64,000 nucleotides of DNA from Rhododendron vialii (GCF_030253575.1 NC_080559.1:30840501-30904500), one strand, 5' to 3'; positions 1-12,547 are shown, numbered from the stretch's first letter. A program made the numbers and translations. The notes: generated by a model not told the origin, from the sequence alone.

Positions 1-115
1 TCTCTCATAGATTCTCTTATAGAATGCAAAAAGTGGGAATAAATAACAAAATTTCCCTCCAATATGTTACATTCATTCTTCATTTTAGAGTTTTAGAAAT
101 AGGTTGGAGATGCTC
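1..115. mobile_element. Right end of a PIF/Harbinger-type MITE cut by the window edge
   Basis: The segment ends in GGTTGGAGATGCTC followed by TTA at 116-118. That terminus is the reverse complement of the GAGCATCTCCAA terminus of the element at 31973-32161, which also has TTA target duplications. The left end lies outside the window, so the family call rests on one terminus only. Confidence 0.4.
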
Positions 116-398
116 TTACTGTGCACAATTGCAATGCAGGGTTTCTTGTGTCCCAATCAAATAAGGGGAAAAAAGAATTCTGCAAAAAAAAGAAAAGAAA
201 AAGGCCGGGCTTATTTTAGCCATCCGAATGTAGCCCAAATACATAGGGAGAGCGGACAGGAAAAGGATGTTAGTGGGCCGGGGGCCCAGTATCAGAACCC
301 AGCTTTGAGACGCACTCTCAGAGTGCCAGTTTGAACCGGGCCTTTAGCAGAGTTGTGGTTTTGTGCTGCTATTGTTACTCTAATTAGCAGGTTGGTTA

Positions 399-1175
399 AT
401 GGATTGGGTTATTGGCCTCACAGCTTCCCCCAACGACAAGGACCGTTTAGTCACCTTCATTTGTCCTCTCTGGGCTATTTGGAAAACCCGAAATGCGAAG
501 GTCTTTTCCGACATTCCTTTCCTTTTCCTCTACTGGTCTTGCACTAGCAGCCAACCATGCTCTCTGGTTCAAAAGGGCATCTATTTGGAATGACCGGGCA
601 TCTGTTTGGAATGACCGGGCATCAACCTCGCCTAGCCCACCAACATCTCTCTTGCCTTCGATAACTTCCGCAACAACCTCGTTCGTGGTTAAACCCCACC
701 CTTCGTTTATTCTCTGGGACCAACGGGTTGCGCACATCCTCGTGGATGGGGCTTGGAAAAAAGGGGCAAAGCGAAGTGGTCTTGGTTTCTGTGCTTCCCG
801 GCCGGATGGAACTCATATCTACCAATGCTCTATCTCATGTTGTAGTACGACTCCCCTTCAAACAGAACTCTTAGGCTATTCTTATTAGTTGTTACATGGG
901 CTCTACAGTTTAATTTCAATCTTGCTTTCATCTATTCTGATTGTTTAAATGCTATTATGCAATTGGCAGATGGGTCTGATTCACACTATGCGGATAAAAA
1001 TGCAGATGGGTCTGATTCACACTATGCGGATAAATTTTTGTTGCATAACCTTGGTCGTGAACTCTCCAAATTAGATTGTTGCAGGTTATCCAAGGTTGAT
1101 CGCAAGGACACACACCCGGCCCACTATCTAGCAAAGCGGGGTTTGCTGTCTCCTCCCACGTCACCAAATGCAAGG
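399..1175 (+). pseudogene. LINE-derived reverse transcriptase tail and RNase H domain, decayed
   Basis: Around 450-510 the sequence encodes a WAIWKTRN motif, typical of the linker before RNase H in plant L1-type LINEs. From about 731 it encodes VDGAWKKGAKRSGLGF, the first RNase H strand with its catalytic Asp, then PLQTELL with the catalytic Glu by 870. A +1 frame change near 875 leads into a second frame with FIYSDCLN (next Asp, about 927-950) and THPAHYLAK (about 1110-1137). No finger-palm domain is present in the window. Two small in-frame tandem duplications lie inside: 21 bp at about 572-614 and 36 bp at 967-1038. A domesticated RNase H-like host gene is possible but the frame change argues for a dead LINE copy. 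Confidence 0.7.
967..1038 (+). repeat. 36-bp tandem duplication inside the RNase H remnant
   Basis: Two adjacent copies of a 36-bp unit starting GCAGATGGGTCTGATTC, almost identical, add twelve codons (ADGSDSHYADK repeated) without changing the frame. The insertion falls between the catalytic strand and the helix that follows it. Confidence 0.85.
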
Positions 1176-1249
1176 GGGATTCCGTTTTGGACCGGAACTA
1201 CTGCTGATAGCCATCTTTTGTTCATGTAGCTTCCTTTTTGTTGAATCAG

Positions 1250-1403
1250 AAATGCTAGGGACAAAGAAAATTTACCCCGAAACTATCCCGAAAAAATCAA
1301 CTAGTGGTTGAGATTCACTTTGATGTGTGTGACACAATTATCAACCATTGATTGCTGTTTTCGGGGTACTTTCGGGGTAAATTTTTTTTGTACCTATCAT
1401 TTC
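1250..1403. mobile_element. Short hairpin MITE, about 155 bp
   Basis: The left arm AAATGCTAGGGACAAAG...ATTTACCCCGAAA pairs with the right arm TTTCGGGGTAAATTT...GTACCTATCATTT. Arms are about 45 bp with several mismatches. No clear target duplication was found, so the superfamily is open. Confidence 0.6.
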
Positions 1404-4310
1404 CCCTAACATTTTCCAAAAAAAAAAAAAAGCAGGTTGGTAGGAATTAGCTAGGAGTTATAACCACACGAGTCCAGGATCTATGCCCATAGGATTGGCT
1501 CCGATTAATTTGGCTACTGACTAGTTCAGTCCATTTGGCTTATCCGGACCGTCCAAAAGTATTTTCGACAGCCCAGATTTAAAGAGGGTATTTTTGATTT
1601 TTTTTTTCCTATAAAACAACCCTTTAAATATGGGCCCGGATGCATCAAATGGACCGGACTAGCCGATAGAAAACTAGAAATGAGCTAGGAGTAACTGACC
1701 GATGATGTGTATTAATTGGTATGCTCTATCGATATGTGCTGCTATTGTTACTTTAATTAGCAAGTTGGTAGGAAACTAGGAATGAGCTAGCTGGGAGTAA
1801 CCACACGAGTCCAGGATCTGTTCCCACACACCGTAAAAGTGCTTGAAACCAAGGAGTTTGGGTGCTAGTACTGTTGTTCTTAGAGGTTCTCCAACTCGTG
1901 CCAGTAGTGTTAACTGTGTTATAGGAGTATTAATCAATAGGTATACTTAGTAGTGTTTTTTTTTTTTTGGTAGTACATAGTTATAAGTTGGTTTGCTAAG
2001 TTTTGATTATGAGCTTGATTTTCATATTCCTACTCATATGTTATCGGTACATTGCTTGGCGTCTGAGCTATATAGATTTATACTATTTCGGTTACGGCTA
2101 AATTACAATTCGCTAGATCGTTTCAGCTCATAGTACCCTTTTTTTTAATCCAACGTCGAAAGAATTCACCGGAATATTAGCATCAATCTGCGACAATCTC
2201 CGAATTTTAGCATCAATCCACGGGCCAATTCGGTGGGTAATTCGCTTTGTGCATTCCAATGGGGCCAAAAGATCCAGTTAGGAAATTGCTGTTGAATTTC
2301 AGTTGCTTTAGAGTTGGTTTGTGAGGCCTAGGCCGTAATAATACCCACTATGAAAAGTAGGCCTACACTGAATTGATTCATCAATCGTAGGCCGACATAC
2401 AATCAAGGCTTAAGGAATAGATGCGATGCAGTATCTTTTGTGTAACTGTGCTTAGTTTTCCGGCCATCGAATTTAAAATCTGAAAAAGATATCATACAAT
2501 TCAACGGCCGAAAAATCTCTTGACACAGAAGCATAAGCGTTTTCGGGACGGAAGAGATCGGACGACAGTAAAGCTTGCATACGAAATGGTAAATAAGCAA
2601 TGGAAGTCCAAAGGTACGGTGGCGCGTTAGACACGTCTCCAACATGAAGATAAGATTGGAGATTTCCGGTGTCTATATCTTAGCAAACTTTATGTGGAAA
2701 AAAAACAAGTGTCGTAGATTTCTGTTGGACAATGTCTCTCCTATCTCCATATTACGTGGGCCTATTATAATCGCAAAGGAAAATCCAAATTATGTCCTGA
2801 TTCAGATAATCTTGACTCAAGTCTCTCTCTTTCGGGGTGCTCTCTCTAAAAATCTCCCAATCCTAGCTACCGACAATTCTTTCCCTCCTTCCCCACCCCC
2901 CTTCTCAGGCGGCAGGAGGGAAGGAGAGGGATCCTTCCCCTCCGATCTTTCTTCCTCTGTTTTCTTCCCCCACCATCGAACCATTTTCTCTCTCGATCCT
3001 GCGATTGAAATTCGGGCGTCCACTAGGAATCGTTTTCAGGCGACATTCCGGGACTTCGGTCTCAGTGGTTGCTGGTAAAATGTTGTCCACCACCATTTTC
3101 AGCCTCCATCTTCTTAGATCTGTTATCTGACGCCGTCTACTGCGTCTGTTGGGCAACCACCTCCCAACAATGTGATCCTATTTTGTGAAGCAGATGTGGT
3201 GGTTACGAGTTTATCAAGGTGGTTGAGAAAGAGTGGCGATGGATGTCTCGGTGGTGCTTCTTTTATTTTGTTCCTCATTCCGTAGGGCGGCGCATCTATA
3301 CGCTTATACGCTCTTTCTATTGGCGAGTCCGATCTATGGACTCCCAACCTTGCCCCCTTAAGATTTTTTAATGAATATTACCTTTCAACTTTTGGAAAAA
3401 AAAAGAAGCTGACCTAGACAAGAGAAAATTTTATTTTCTTGTGAAAATTGTCACCACTTACCATTATGCCTATGATTTTTTTACTTTCTAGGGGATCCGT
3501 ATCGAATATTAAGAGTAATTTAGTAACTATAATAAGTATTTTCTTATAAGATTCTTACAAAAACTTTTCACTTTTTCTTTTTCTTAAACTTTCTTTCATT
3601 TTCATTTTCTAACATAAAGCTCTTTTTAATCAAACGGATCCTAAAGGGAATCAAAACAACCCACCTCTGCGGGATTTGTTTGAAATAAATTCAAGCAAGC
3701 CCACAAGTTTTGTGAAACCATGTCGGCTTTAGTGTTAAAAATGTGGAAATGGTGGAGAAAACAGGGACCAAGTAAACATTGAGCACCTCAGCACCTAGGA
3801 ATACAATCCAACCCAATTCACAACGTGTCATCCTTTTGTAAGTATTTCCTCCGTCCCATTAAGTTGACTAGCAAATGCTCGTGCCTGAAAACACGTCTCG
3901 AATAATCAGCACACGAAAACAAATACTGAATTCGCGTGTAATATACGGCTCAAGCAATCACAACACGCGAATTAATACTGAATTTGTGTGCAATATACCA
4001 ACCCGTGTCCAACAAATTCAACTATGTTCTAAACAATAACGCAACATATCCATTGATAAACAACATAATCTTAATGAAAAGGAAATGGGTAGCAAATATA
4101 CAAAAAATAATGGAAGAACTCACCTCGGTGGTTTCGGTTAAGTAGATTTTGGTGGTATTGAACTTTCCAAGAGGGAGAGAAGAGGGGACAGGTAGAGAAA
4201 GTAAAGAAGAATAATGTGAAAATCATATGAACGATATATAGAAAATTCTATTTTCGGTGATTTCCATGATCTACGTTTGATATCCTAGAAATAGGGAAGG
4301 ATAATGCTGC
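1404..4310. other. Gene-poor stretch
   Basis: No gene could be supported. There are A and T homopolymers, a pyrimidine-rich patch at about 2817-3010 that resembles a 5' leader, and a lone Stowaway-like end (CTCCGTCCCATTAAGTTGAC) near 3849. The open frame at 2644-3078 has no recognisable domain and is low-complexity in its second half. Confidence 0.5.
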
Positions 4311-4686
4311 AGATACTGACCCAAGCACACAAATCGTATGTATCGACCATTTGCAGGGCCCACTCCGGACCCGCATGGATGATCCGAGCCGTTGAATAAT
4401 TTTAAAATAAAAGCCAAGTGAGTTTGAAAAAAAATCAACTCTACCCAATATGTATAAGTGCTCGATCCAATCTTTTCATTTTTCATCCAATCTTTACATT
4501 TTTTTATGAATTTTCAAAAATGGAAAGATTTGATCAATCACTTACACATATCGGATGGAGCTGATTTTTCACTGGCTCACTTGTTATTTTTTTAAATTAT
4601 TGAATGCGTCAAATCATTCGTGCGGGGTCCGGAGTGGGCCCCGTGTACCGTCAGTGGCCATGGTCGGTGTGCTCGGGTCGATATCC
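4311..4686. mobile_element. Inverted-repeat MITE, about 375 bp
   Basis: The left arm from AGATACTGACCCAAGCACAC through GGGCCCACTCCGGACCCG reappears inverted at the right (CGGGGTCCGGAGTGGGCCCC through GTGTGCTCGGGTCGATATCC). Arms are roughly 100-150 bp with mismatches. The GATCCGAGCCGTT-like inner motif is shared with the elements at 13.6, 15.2 and 21.9 kb. Confidence 0.7.
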
Positions 4687-5222
4687 ATAGAGTTTTCGAA
4701 TAGGAAAAGGAATGTTGGCTTTGATTTAGGTGATCTCGGTGGCTTTGATTTCGATTTTGTACAAAGGTTATATACGATTTTGATTTGATCTAACGGCTAG
4801 AGAGGGAGCTTCATTCCTTTGATCTAACGACTATAACCTTATCACTAAGTACAACGAACGGCTGTAGATGCATCTATGTTTTTATACCTAGACATTTTTA
4901 AAGAAAATCGCTCTGTTTTATAATATAGATTTCCTTCAAAATTACGTACAATTTTTAAGTTTAAAGTTAATGTACTCACTACTTCTTCTTCTTTTTTGTG
5001 CAATATAGATCTTTTGAGTGGTTCTAAAATAGAACGAAAAATTGTTTTAGTAAATAAATTATTTAAATTTTGAAATTATACATAATTTAGTAGGAGACCA
5101 ACTTTGTAAGACGAAGGGAGAAGCAGTCAATAGAAAAATATTAGGTTCGATAGTGGCCCTTTTCAACGGTGATGGTTTTTACTCTACACAAAAATTTGGA
5201 ATACCTAACATTAGTCTTCTAA

Positions 5223-5847
5223 GAGCATGTACACCAGCTTAGGTATACCTGCACTTTTACCAACTTTGGCTAGGAAAAGCACAAAAGTGGGCTTGCACTA
5301 GCCTAGTTAAATACCCATGTATTTTACATTTGTGGAGAAACCTCTCCAAATTTACCGAGGTACTGTTCATCGGTACCCAATTTTTTTTATTCCTCCTCCT
5401 CCTCTCTCTCTCTCTCTCCAACGAAGAACGCCTCTAGCAAGAATGATCTTGACGGTGAAGAATCTGGCTGAAGCTCGGCGGAGGTCTACAACGAAGGTCT
5501 GCAACGGAGGTCTTCAACGAAGAAAGACAAGGGTCCGGCGATGATGGCGACTTGATCTTGACAGCGATCTCAACCTCACCGGGTGACATCGATCTTGACG
5601 GCAACCTCGATCTCACCCGGGGACCACGGAGGTGTGCAATATACATGCTATATACGGTATATATGAACGTATTTATATACACACACATATGTAAATATAT
5701 ACTACAATTTTATATTTTTCTATAATTTAATTGATAGAGAGAAAATTATGAAGAGGCTATTGTGGTGTGGAAGAAAAAATGGCTAGGTAAAGTAGAAGAT
5801 TGTACCTTTTTTAGTAGGTATTTTACCTGTGCTTGGTGTACATGCTC
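5223..5847. mobile_element. PIF/Harbinger-type (Tourist) MITE, 625 bp, TAA target duplication
   Basis: Termini GAGCATGTACACCA and TGGTGTACATGCTC are perfect inverted copies, flanked by TAA at 5220-5222 and 5848-5850. A three-base TWA duplication is the signature of PIF/Harbinger. The interior has a CT-rich patch (about 5393-5418) and short open frames that look accidental. Confidence 0.8.
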
Positions 5848-6104
5848 TAAGTACAAAAAGAGTTTGTTTAGTTGAAAGGCGGCCCAAATTAGAGTTTAAC
5901 TTTCACAACAAGTAAATCATGTTTTTTCAATGAGAAATGATTTTGGCACTCAATTTTTTGAAAAATGCACTTCAAAATTTATCTTCTAATGTCTTACGAA
6001 GCACAAAAGAAAACAACTTTTGAAGTGCAATTATCAAAAAGTGAAATGCCAAAATCATTTCTATTTTTCAAATTCCCAATATGTTAATCCTCTTTGGTTT
6101 CGAG

Positions 6105-6440
6105 TAGGTCTATCAATCGATCGGATCCGATCCGAAAAATCCGATCCGAATCCGATAACGTCGATCCGATAATCCGAATCGGATCGGATTCAGATTAGAT
6201 TAAACCCGTTATCAATCCGAATCCGAACTTTATTTTTAAATTTCTTTTAAAAAAAGTAAATTTTTTATTTTGAATTTTTTTTAAGAAATATTATTTTTAT
6301 TTTTAATTTTATTTGCAAAATATATTTTTTTTGAAAAAAAATTGTATTTTTTTGATAAATTTTTTTTTTTTTTTGCTAAAATTTTTTAAGTACAAAAGTT
6401 TTCGGATCGGATTTTCAAATCCGGCCCATTAACAGATTTA
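6105..6440. mobile_element. hAT-like MITE with repeated GGATCCGA motifs
   Basis: The left end TAGGTCTATCAATCGATCGG resembles the inverted right end (CTAAATCTGTTAATGGGCCGG). Termini of the TAGG(T/G)CTGTCAAT type are common on plant hAT-derived elements. The interior is A/T homopolymer-rich. No target duplication could be confirmed. Confidence 0.5.
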
Positions 6441-7023
6441 GTTTTGGGCAAAAGATGTCAGGAAAAATTGCCACTCATGACGGACGGTGTATATATATAT
6501 ATAAATAAAGATCATCGTATAGATTAATTTGGTTGTTGTTGGACAACTTTCATCACAATGTTGTTTATTCTACTATTGATTTTGTTGTGAACGGTGGGTC
6601 TCTTGACAAAGAGTGTAGAACATGGTTTTTATCAATGAGGCCTATAACCATTTAAATTTTCATCAGTATTTGAAGGTGCCGTGCCAACCAACGCAACTTC
6701 TTTTGACCCCGTTCGCTTAAGAGTTTTTATATTTTGGATTTCAATTATTATCGTATTTTTCTTTAATCATTATTTTTATTTTTCTCTTTATCTCCATTCA
6801 ATTATTAGTCCTATTTTTAATCATTACTCTATTTCCTTCTACGCTCATTACCAACAAATTAAAATTCAAAATCCTAAAACGAACCGAATTGTGTTTTTCA
6901 AAAAAAAAAAAATACTCCTGTATTCTCCGACGGCAAGTGAGACAGATACTCCTACCCACAGGTGCCGTCACTGGCATGACGTGCGATCCCGGGCGCAAGC
7001 AACGCGAGAGTACATGACTGAAC

Positions 7024-7028
7024 CATCG

Positions 7029-7058
<30 letters not shown>
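7024..7058 (+). repeat. (TC)n microsatellite
   Basis: A run of about 17 CT units. A second run of similar kind lies at about 7353-7372. Both give rise to spurious low-complexity open frames. Confidence 0.9.
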
Positions 7059-7062
<4 letters not shown>

Positions 7063-7426
7063 TCAAGCAATTTGATTGGAATTGGCTCACAGCTGTATGT
7101 ACCTGTAATTGGCAATCAGTGCTGTTCTGTCCTGAAGAAGTACATTAATTTAATTTACACCACTTGCGACTAGTAGACTGTTGACTTGGAGAATTTTTTG
7201 GTTGGAATAGGGTACCACGCTGTCCTGCATACGTGGTAGCCAGCACCCAGTAGCCAATCAGCTTGTGCCAGCAATATGAAATGGCAGACTGCGTCGGTAA
7301 CATTGTACACTCAATTCACGGGCTTCGATAAAACACAGGGAGTAACGAGCGCGCTCTCTCTCTCTCTCTCTCCTTTGCACATTCTTCTCTCTTACCCAAC
7401 GACCCCAACAGGCAACAACTTTACGA

Positions 7427-7713
7427 GGTGTTTTCGGTAATGAAAAATTTATAGATTTTTATTTATGATGGAAAAATTGTTAAGTGCTTTCGATAGTGAA
7501 TAAGTTTTTGAGAAATGTCAAATTGTTTCCGATTATGAATAAGTTGATGATGGGTTTATGAGTAGAGTTACGGCATCAAAAAGAGTTTTTGTTGACAACA
7601 TTTTTGTTAGTGGAAACGTGATAGTAAAATCCTGAAACTTTTTTTGTTAATGAAAACGATATGATAAAATACGTTACTTTTTTTAGAGTTTTTTTTTTGT
7701 TAGTGGAAACACC
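7427..7713. mobile_element. MITE with GGTGTTTTC / GGAAACACC ends
   Basis: The left end GGTGTTTTCGGTAATGA and the right end TTGTTAGTGGAAACACC form imperfect terminal inverted repeats about 17 bp long. The interior repeats short GTTAGTGGAAAC-like units. No target duplication was confirmed. Confidence 0.5.
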
Positions 7714-7720
7714 CCATAAG

Positions 7721-8106
7721 ATTGCATTCCTTTTAACCAATAAGTCTGAAACTTATTTTAATATTTTTTATTTTTCGTAACTTTTCGTTAAGTTTTTTAT
7801 CGTAATTTTAAGATTAATCGTTTGTCTCGTCAAGATGAATCGAAAAAGTATAAAAATATGGACCAATATTGAAAAGATTCAGATAAGACGATATTTTAGA
7901 CAAATAAAGTAGTTATTTGATACTTTTTCCGTTTATAATGAACTTTTTTTTGCTTTCGGTATTGATTTTGTATTTTTTTAGACTCCTTTCGTGGAGACAA
8001 ATGATTAATCCGAAAAATATCACGCAAATCCAATAAAAATTTAGGGAAAAAAACGACCAAAACACGTAAAACAAAGAAAAAAAGTGAAGTTAAAAAGAAT
8101 GCAGCC
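7721..8106. mobile_element. Inverted-repeat MITE, about 385 bp
   Basis: ATTGCATTCCTTTTAACC at the left matches the inverted right end AGTTAAAAAGAATGCAGCCT. Long imperfect arms run inward, including a shared ACTTTTTCCG / GAAAAAGTAT pairing. Ends of the GGCTGCATTC type suggest hAT, but no 8-bp duplication was found. Confidence 0.55.
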
Positions 8107-8224
8107 TAACTTTGAGATCTCTCTTCTCTTTCGTTTCCCAACCGAAACCACAAATTAAAAAGTTGTAGTCATCCATAATGTTCTTTTATGAATTACGAAA
8201 ATAAATGTTGAGAAAATATTAATG

Positions 8225-8625
8225 TTCTTGTATGAAATAATATAAATAGTTACAATTAAAGATAAGAAGAAAATCTGAATGAGTGGTTATAATTGAAGAT
8301 AAAAATAAAATCTAAATGAGTAGTTATAATTGAAGATAAGAAGGTACGAAGAAAATCTGAATGAGTGATTATATAAGAAGAAAATAAATTACATAAAGAA
8401 TATTAAATAAATAAGATAAACGAATTAAGAAATTAAATAAAAAAGAATTTTAGTTAAATAAATAATATTAATTAAATAAAAGAGAAAAAATATATAAAAA
8501 ATATTAAATAAAGAAAAAGAGATAATTAAAAGAGGAAAAAGAAATAAAGAAAAAGAGATAAAAAAAATAATTAAATAAATAAGGTAAAAAAATTAAGAAA
8601 TTAAATAAAAATGGGATGTAGTTAA
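8225..8625 (+). repeat. Tandem 40-bp repeat followed by A-rich simple sequence
   Basis: Three degenerate copies of a unit containing GAAAATCTGAATGAGTGGTT lie at about 8230-8370. They pass into TAAATAAA/GAAATTAAAT simple sequence up to about 8625. No coding potential is evident. Confidence 0.7.
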
Positions 8626-8631
8626 AAGGGT

Positions 8632-9042
8632 GGGACTTGGGGGGAAGGGACGGCAACGTGCTGTCCCGGTCGAGGGGGCCCCATTTGGCCTCGCTCCGAC
8701 GATCGGAAACGTTCACTTCGTAGAGCTTGTCGAGTTGAACAAGTATGCAAAAAATCAGTTTGATCGGATATCTTTAAGTGCCTGATTAGAACACATATAA
8801 CTTGCCAATAATGGGTTCAAGTAGATTTGATCCAGTGTTTCGGACCCATTCTTTTCAAGACAAAAAGGTTTTGATTAGACACTTAATGATATCAGATTGA
8901 ACTGATTTTTTTTCCACATATTTGTTCAACTCGACGAGCTCTACGAAGTGAACGTTTCCGATCGTCGAAGCGAGACAGGAGCGGGGCCCCCTCGGCCGGG
9001 ACAACACGTTGCTGTCCCTTGACAGCAGCCCCCTCAAGTCCA
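8632..9042. mobile_element. GC-ended inverted-repeat MITE, about 410 bp
   Basis: Left arm GGGACTTGGGGGGAAGGGAC through CGTTCACTTCGTAGAGCTTG is mirrored at the right (AGCTCTACGAAGTGAACG through GGGACAGC). Arms exceed 130 bp and are GC-rich against an AT-rich setting. Confidence 0.75.
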
Positions 9043-9113
9043 AAATGGTGGGGGTTATTTCGGAAATCTCATCTTCCATCTTTTTATGTGGAATTTTCTT
9101 GATTGATTTGGTA

Positions 9114-9353
9114 CACCTCCGTTCCACAATGACAGTCTTACTTTCTCTCTCTTACCTATCTTCAAATAAAAAATTAACTACTTCTGTGTATAAATTTTTA
9201 AATTTTTTTGCACCGTATTAAAGATCTCAATTAGTACTTTAATTTGGTGCGAAAAAATTCAAAAAATTATACACGAAAAGAGTTGATTTTTTTTATTTAA
9301 AAAATGACATTACTTTTCATGGTGAACTCTCAACGTGGAAACAGAGGAGGGAG
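9114..9353. mobile_element. Stowaway-type (Tc1/mariner) MITE, 240 bp
   Basis: The element begins CACCTCCGTTCCAC and ends GTGGAAACAGAGGAGGGAG, flanked by TA on both sides (9112-9113 and 9354-9355). The CTCC(G/C)T termini and TA duplication are the Stowaway signature. Confidence 0.75.
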
Positions 9354-9892
9354 TATAAACAATCAATAGTGCGAGTCAGGTTCTTCATGGTTGATTTGGT
9401 TATCAACAAAGGTGGAAATTAAATTTGGTGAATCCTCATATTCCCCACTGGAATTTTTACCAATCTTAATCCGAAATTGAGATTCTCCTCAAAAGAATCA
9501 AGAAGTATATTTATTTATTGCTAAAAATTGAAATTATCCAGAAATCACCCAAACCCGCTCTTATTGAGCAGCAAATTACCCAGGACTTGAATGAAAGAAA
9601 GGAGAAAAATGGAAGCCAAAGGCCAGACCCAAAAAAGTTCTGGACAATAAATACACCAAAAAAACATTAGTTCCAATTTCTAATGTGCTTCATCAATCTT
9701 CACTTAAGCTCCACATCTTCGCAGTATTTTGGGTTTCAATGGGTGATTGTTTTTTTGATGATGAAAGATGAAATTTACAATTCAACAAAAAAATGACGAT
9801 GAGATACTGGGAAGAAAAGAGGAAAATGTACGAACAGATCGTATAAAATATTATAACTGGGATTCTTTTATTATTGGAAAAATAGATTGTAA

Positions 9893-10250
9893 GAGCATGT
9901 TTACCGGCTTAGCTATACATGCTTTTGAAGCTATTTTAGCTATGCAAAATAAGAAAAACAGCCCTGCTCCAGGTTCTGTAAATCCATAGGTATTATTGCT
10001 CGTTAGGTATTTCTAGAGAAAAACTATTCACAAGCAATAGAGTTCTTTATTATTTTTTTTGTCAGGTCTCTTCCTTCTCTCTTTTTGCTCCAATTTAAAA
10101 ATAGGGTTAAGAAATAAAAATAATGATATTTTAATAGAGGATAGGTTAAATAGATAGTATTGCTGTAGCGTTAAAAGAAATGTGAGTAGGTAAAATAAAA
10201 AATGTACACTGTTTACAATTTTTTTTACCTAATTATTGATAAACTTGCTC
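9893..10250. mobile_element. PIF/Harbinger-type MITE, 358 bp, TAA target duplication
   Basis: The left terminus GAGCATGTTTACCGG and the right terminus TGATAAACTTGCTC are imperfect inverted copies, flanked by TAA (9890-9892, 10251-10253). It is a relative of the element at 5223-5847. Confidence 0.7.
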
Positions 10251-10253
10251 TAA

Positions 10254-11617
10254 CAGACCAAAAGTAATCAAGATCAGAAAATTACTAGGCTGATTTCAGA
10301 CGTTCGAAAATTGACAATCAAAGCTAGTATTAGATATCCTTTAAGCAAATTCGCCTCCCGGTACTCACAGGTCACTTAAACGATAGCATCCCATAATTAC
10401 CCAAACGTAGGGGTTATGGGAGAGTTAGACTTAGCCTTGTTCGCTTGGGGGACTCAAAACATCCTGAGCACGGTCTTTAATAAAAAAAAAAATTATCTAT
10501 CTTTTTCTTCACTCATTATTTTCAAAAATCTCCCTCAAAATCCAAAACTAACAAGGTCAATTTTCCCACTTTCTTACAGAATTTCAGTTGTCATTTCTGT
10601 TTGGGGAATTTCTGGGTCGGTCCTACTTGGATTGACTTGTTTCCACAAGGTTCTTGCTCGCACATGCGCATAATTACTTCTCCCAGCCAGTACTGTGCCA
10701 CGACGCCTAGACTTGTTCCCACAAGATTCTTGCGCGCACATGCGCACAAGCCCTATGCCACGACGCCTACTTTTTCCCTTTCTCCTGCATGGTTTCTTTC
10801 ACTCCTCTCTCTCTCTTCTCATTTTAAATCTTAAAATAATTATAACTCTTGTGGCACATATATATATTTTTAAATTTAGATATTTGAAATCTATCAAATA
10901 ACTTAAATATTGAATATGAAATTATGTGTAAAAATAAAATAATTTTTTTTGGTATAGACTTCTCTTTTTATTTTAAATTCTAATCAACAATTAAAAATTA
11001 TAATTAACAGTTAAAACATTGCTAATTAATAGTTAAAATTGAAATTTAGGATTAAAATTTGGGGATTGAAAAGAATGCTAATTAAAAATTAATATTTCTA
11101 CTAATTAACCGTCAAATTTAGGATTTATAGTTTTGGGATTAAAATATACTATTAATTAACAATTAAAAATTAATATTACTGCTAATTAACAGTTAAAATT
11201 GGAATAGGAGTAAATTTCATTCGATAGATCTGTATGAGTAAATTTTGAATATACAAAAAATAATAATGCAGAATAAAAATTATAAAGATTCAAAGATTTA
11301 TTAAAAATAAAAGAAAGAGAGAGAGGACAGAAGAGAGAGGAGAGAGTGTGTGTAGAGAGAGAAGAGAGAAGAGAGAAAGCGAGTGTGTCAGGAGAGACAG
11401 AGCGCGCTTTGTGTGTGACTCTGTGTGGCTTATTTTTATGTCTGACCATTTTTTTTTGCAGTGTTGCATGTACGGTGTTCCTCTTCTCCCCATTGAACCG
11501 CAAGTCTAGACGCCTGGGGGAGAGAAGAGAGAGAGAGACGGTGCACATGGGGAGGCAATGAGACAGGCGCGTGGGATTTTTGAATAAGAGACCTATTGAG
11601 CATATGGACTTTTTTTG
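10254..11617. other. AT-rich spacer with GA/CT microsatellite
   Basis: No gene is supported. A motif near GCTAATTAACAGTTAAAATT recurs at about 10980-11205. A (GA)n-rich tract at about 11308-11400 and 11521-11540 produces low-complexity open frames. Two near copies of a sequence with GTTCCCACAAGATTCTTGC and CACATGCGCA lie at about 10640-10765. Confidence 0.5.
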
Positions 11618-11744
11618 GGGAAAATAGTAGCCCATGTTTTGATAATTAATACCCGTCAAGGACAAGTTAAGAACATTTGTTAATTTTGAAAATGTTCTTG
11701 GTAGGTATTAATTATCAAACACGCCATTGGCCGTTATTTTTCCC
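11618..11744. mobile_element. 127-bp hairpin element, family copy 1
   Basis: GGGGAAAATAGTAGCC at the left pairs with GGCCGTTATTTTTCCC at the right. The inner arms are GTTTTGATAATTAATACC and GGTATTAATTATCAAAC. A close copy lies at 48074-48205, upstream of the NAC alpha gene. Confidence 0.75.
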
Positions 11745-12547
11745 TTTTTTGAGGAGGATCTTCCCAGCCATGAAACTAAAAAGTTAGGAACGGTCAGGAA
11801 TTAGGCCCCGTTCCACAAATAGAAGTCCGACACAATAGTAAGGAGGTGTTTGGACAAAAAATCCCCATGGCTTATTGATTTTCCCGGCAAAAATAAGCCT
11901 CCTGATGCACTGTGGCTTTTTTAGCTCATTTTTTCCGGGAAAGACGGCTCATTTTTATTCCCGAACAGCCCCTAAATAATTGAACTACCAAAAGACGAAT
12001 TCAACTCAAACGAAGTTCACTAAACTGTATTTACCAAAAACAAGTCTAAGAAACTAAAAAAAGTGAACAATTTGATTTTGCCTTAGGACTAGAAGACAAA
12101 AAATTATTGCAGCCACCGATTAAAAAATCGAGAGAACAAACTGATTAACAAAACCAAAGTTTAACAATTCTAGGTACTGATTACTCGTTGCACGTTAACT
12201 TACTGTAATTATCACAAGGCTGCTGATTTTGCCACTCATTTTTTTGTTATAAAAATACACTTGCAGGAGAGTGGCGTTAACAAAAAAGGGAATGACAAAA
12301 TCATTTCCCTTATCACAAACAGTTGGTGTACAAATTGATTTTTGCCTTTAGACCAAAACCCAGACAAACAATTCAGTAAACCAATGATAAACACCTATTA
12401 GGAACTAGTAATCTATAAACAGAGATTAGCAAAACCAGCTGATGTGGACAAATGGTCTAGGCCGAACCAACACCTCACTTTCATTTTTCAAGGTACGCTC
12501 GGCCCGGTTCTATTCGGCAGCAAACCAAACAATTCCAACTACTCTAA

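Noticed and set aside
2644-3078. 144-codon open frame on the + strand
   Set aside because: No recognisable domain, and much of it translates a pyrimidine-rich patch also open on the other strand.
6681-7148. 155-codon open frame on the + strand
   Set aside because: It runs through AT-rich and (CT)n sequence, has no domain and lacks splice or promoter context; the reading is driven by low complexity.
8225-8370. Possible CRISPR-like repeat array
   Set aside because: Units are directly adjacent and degenerate with no spacers, in a plant genome; this is an ordinary tandem repeat.
11186-11665. 159-codon open frame on the - strand
   Set aside because: It covers a GA/CT microsatellite and the edge of a hairpin element; Leu/Ser/Thr-rich by composition only.
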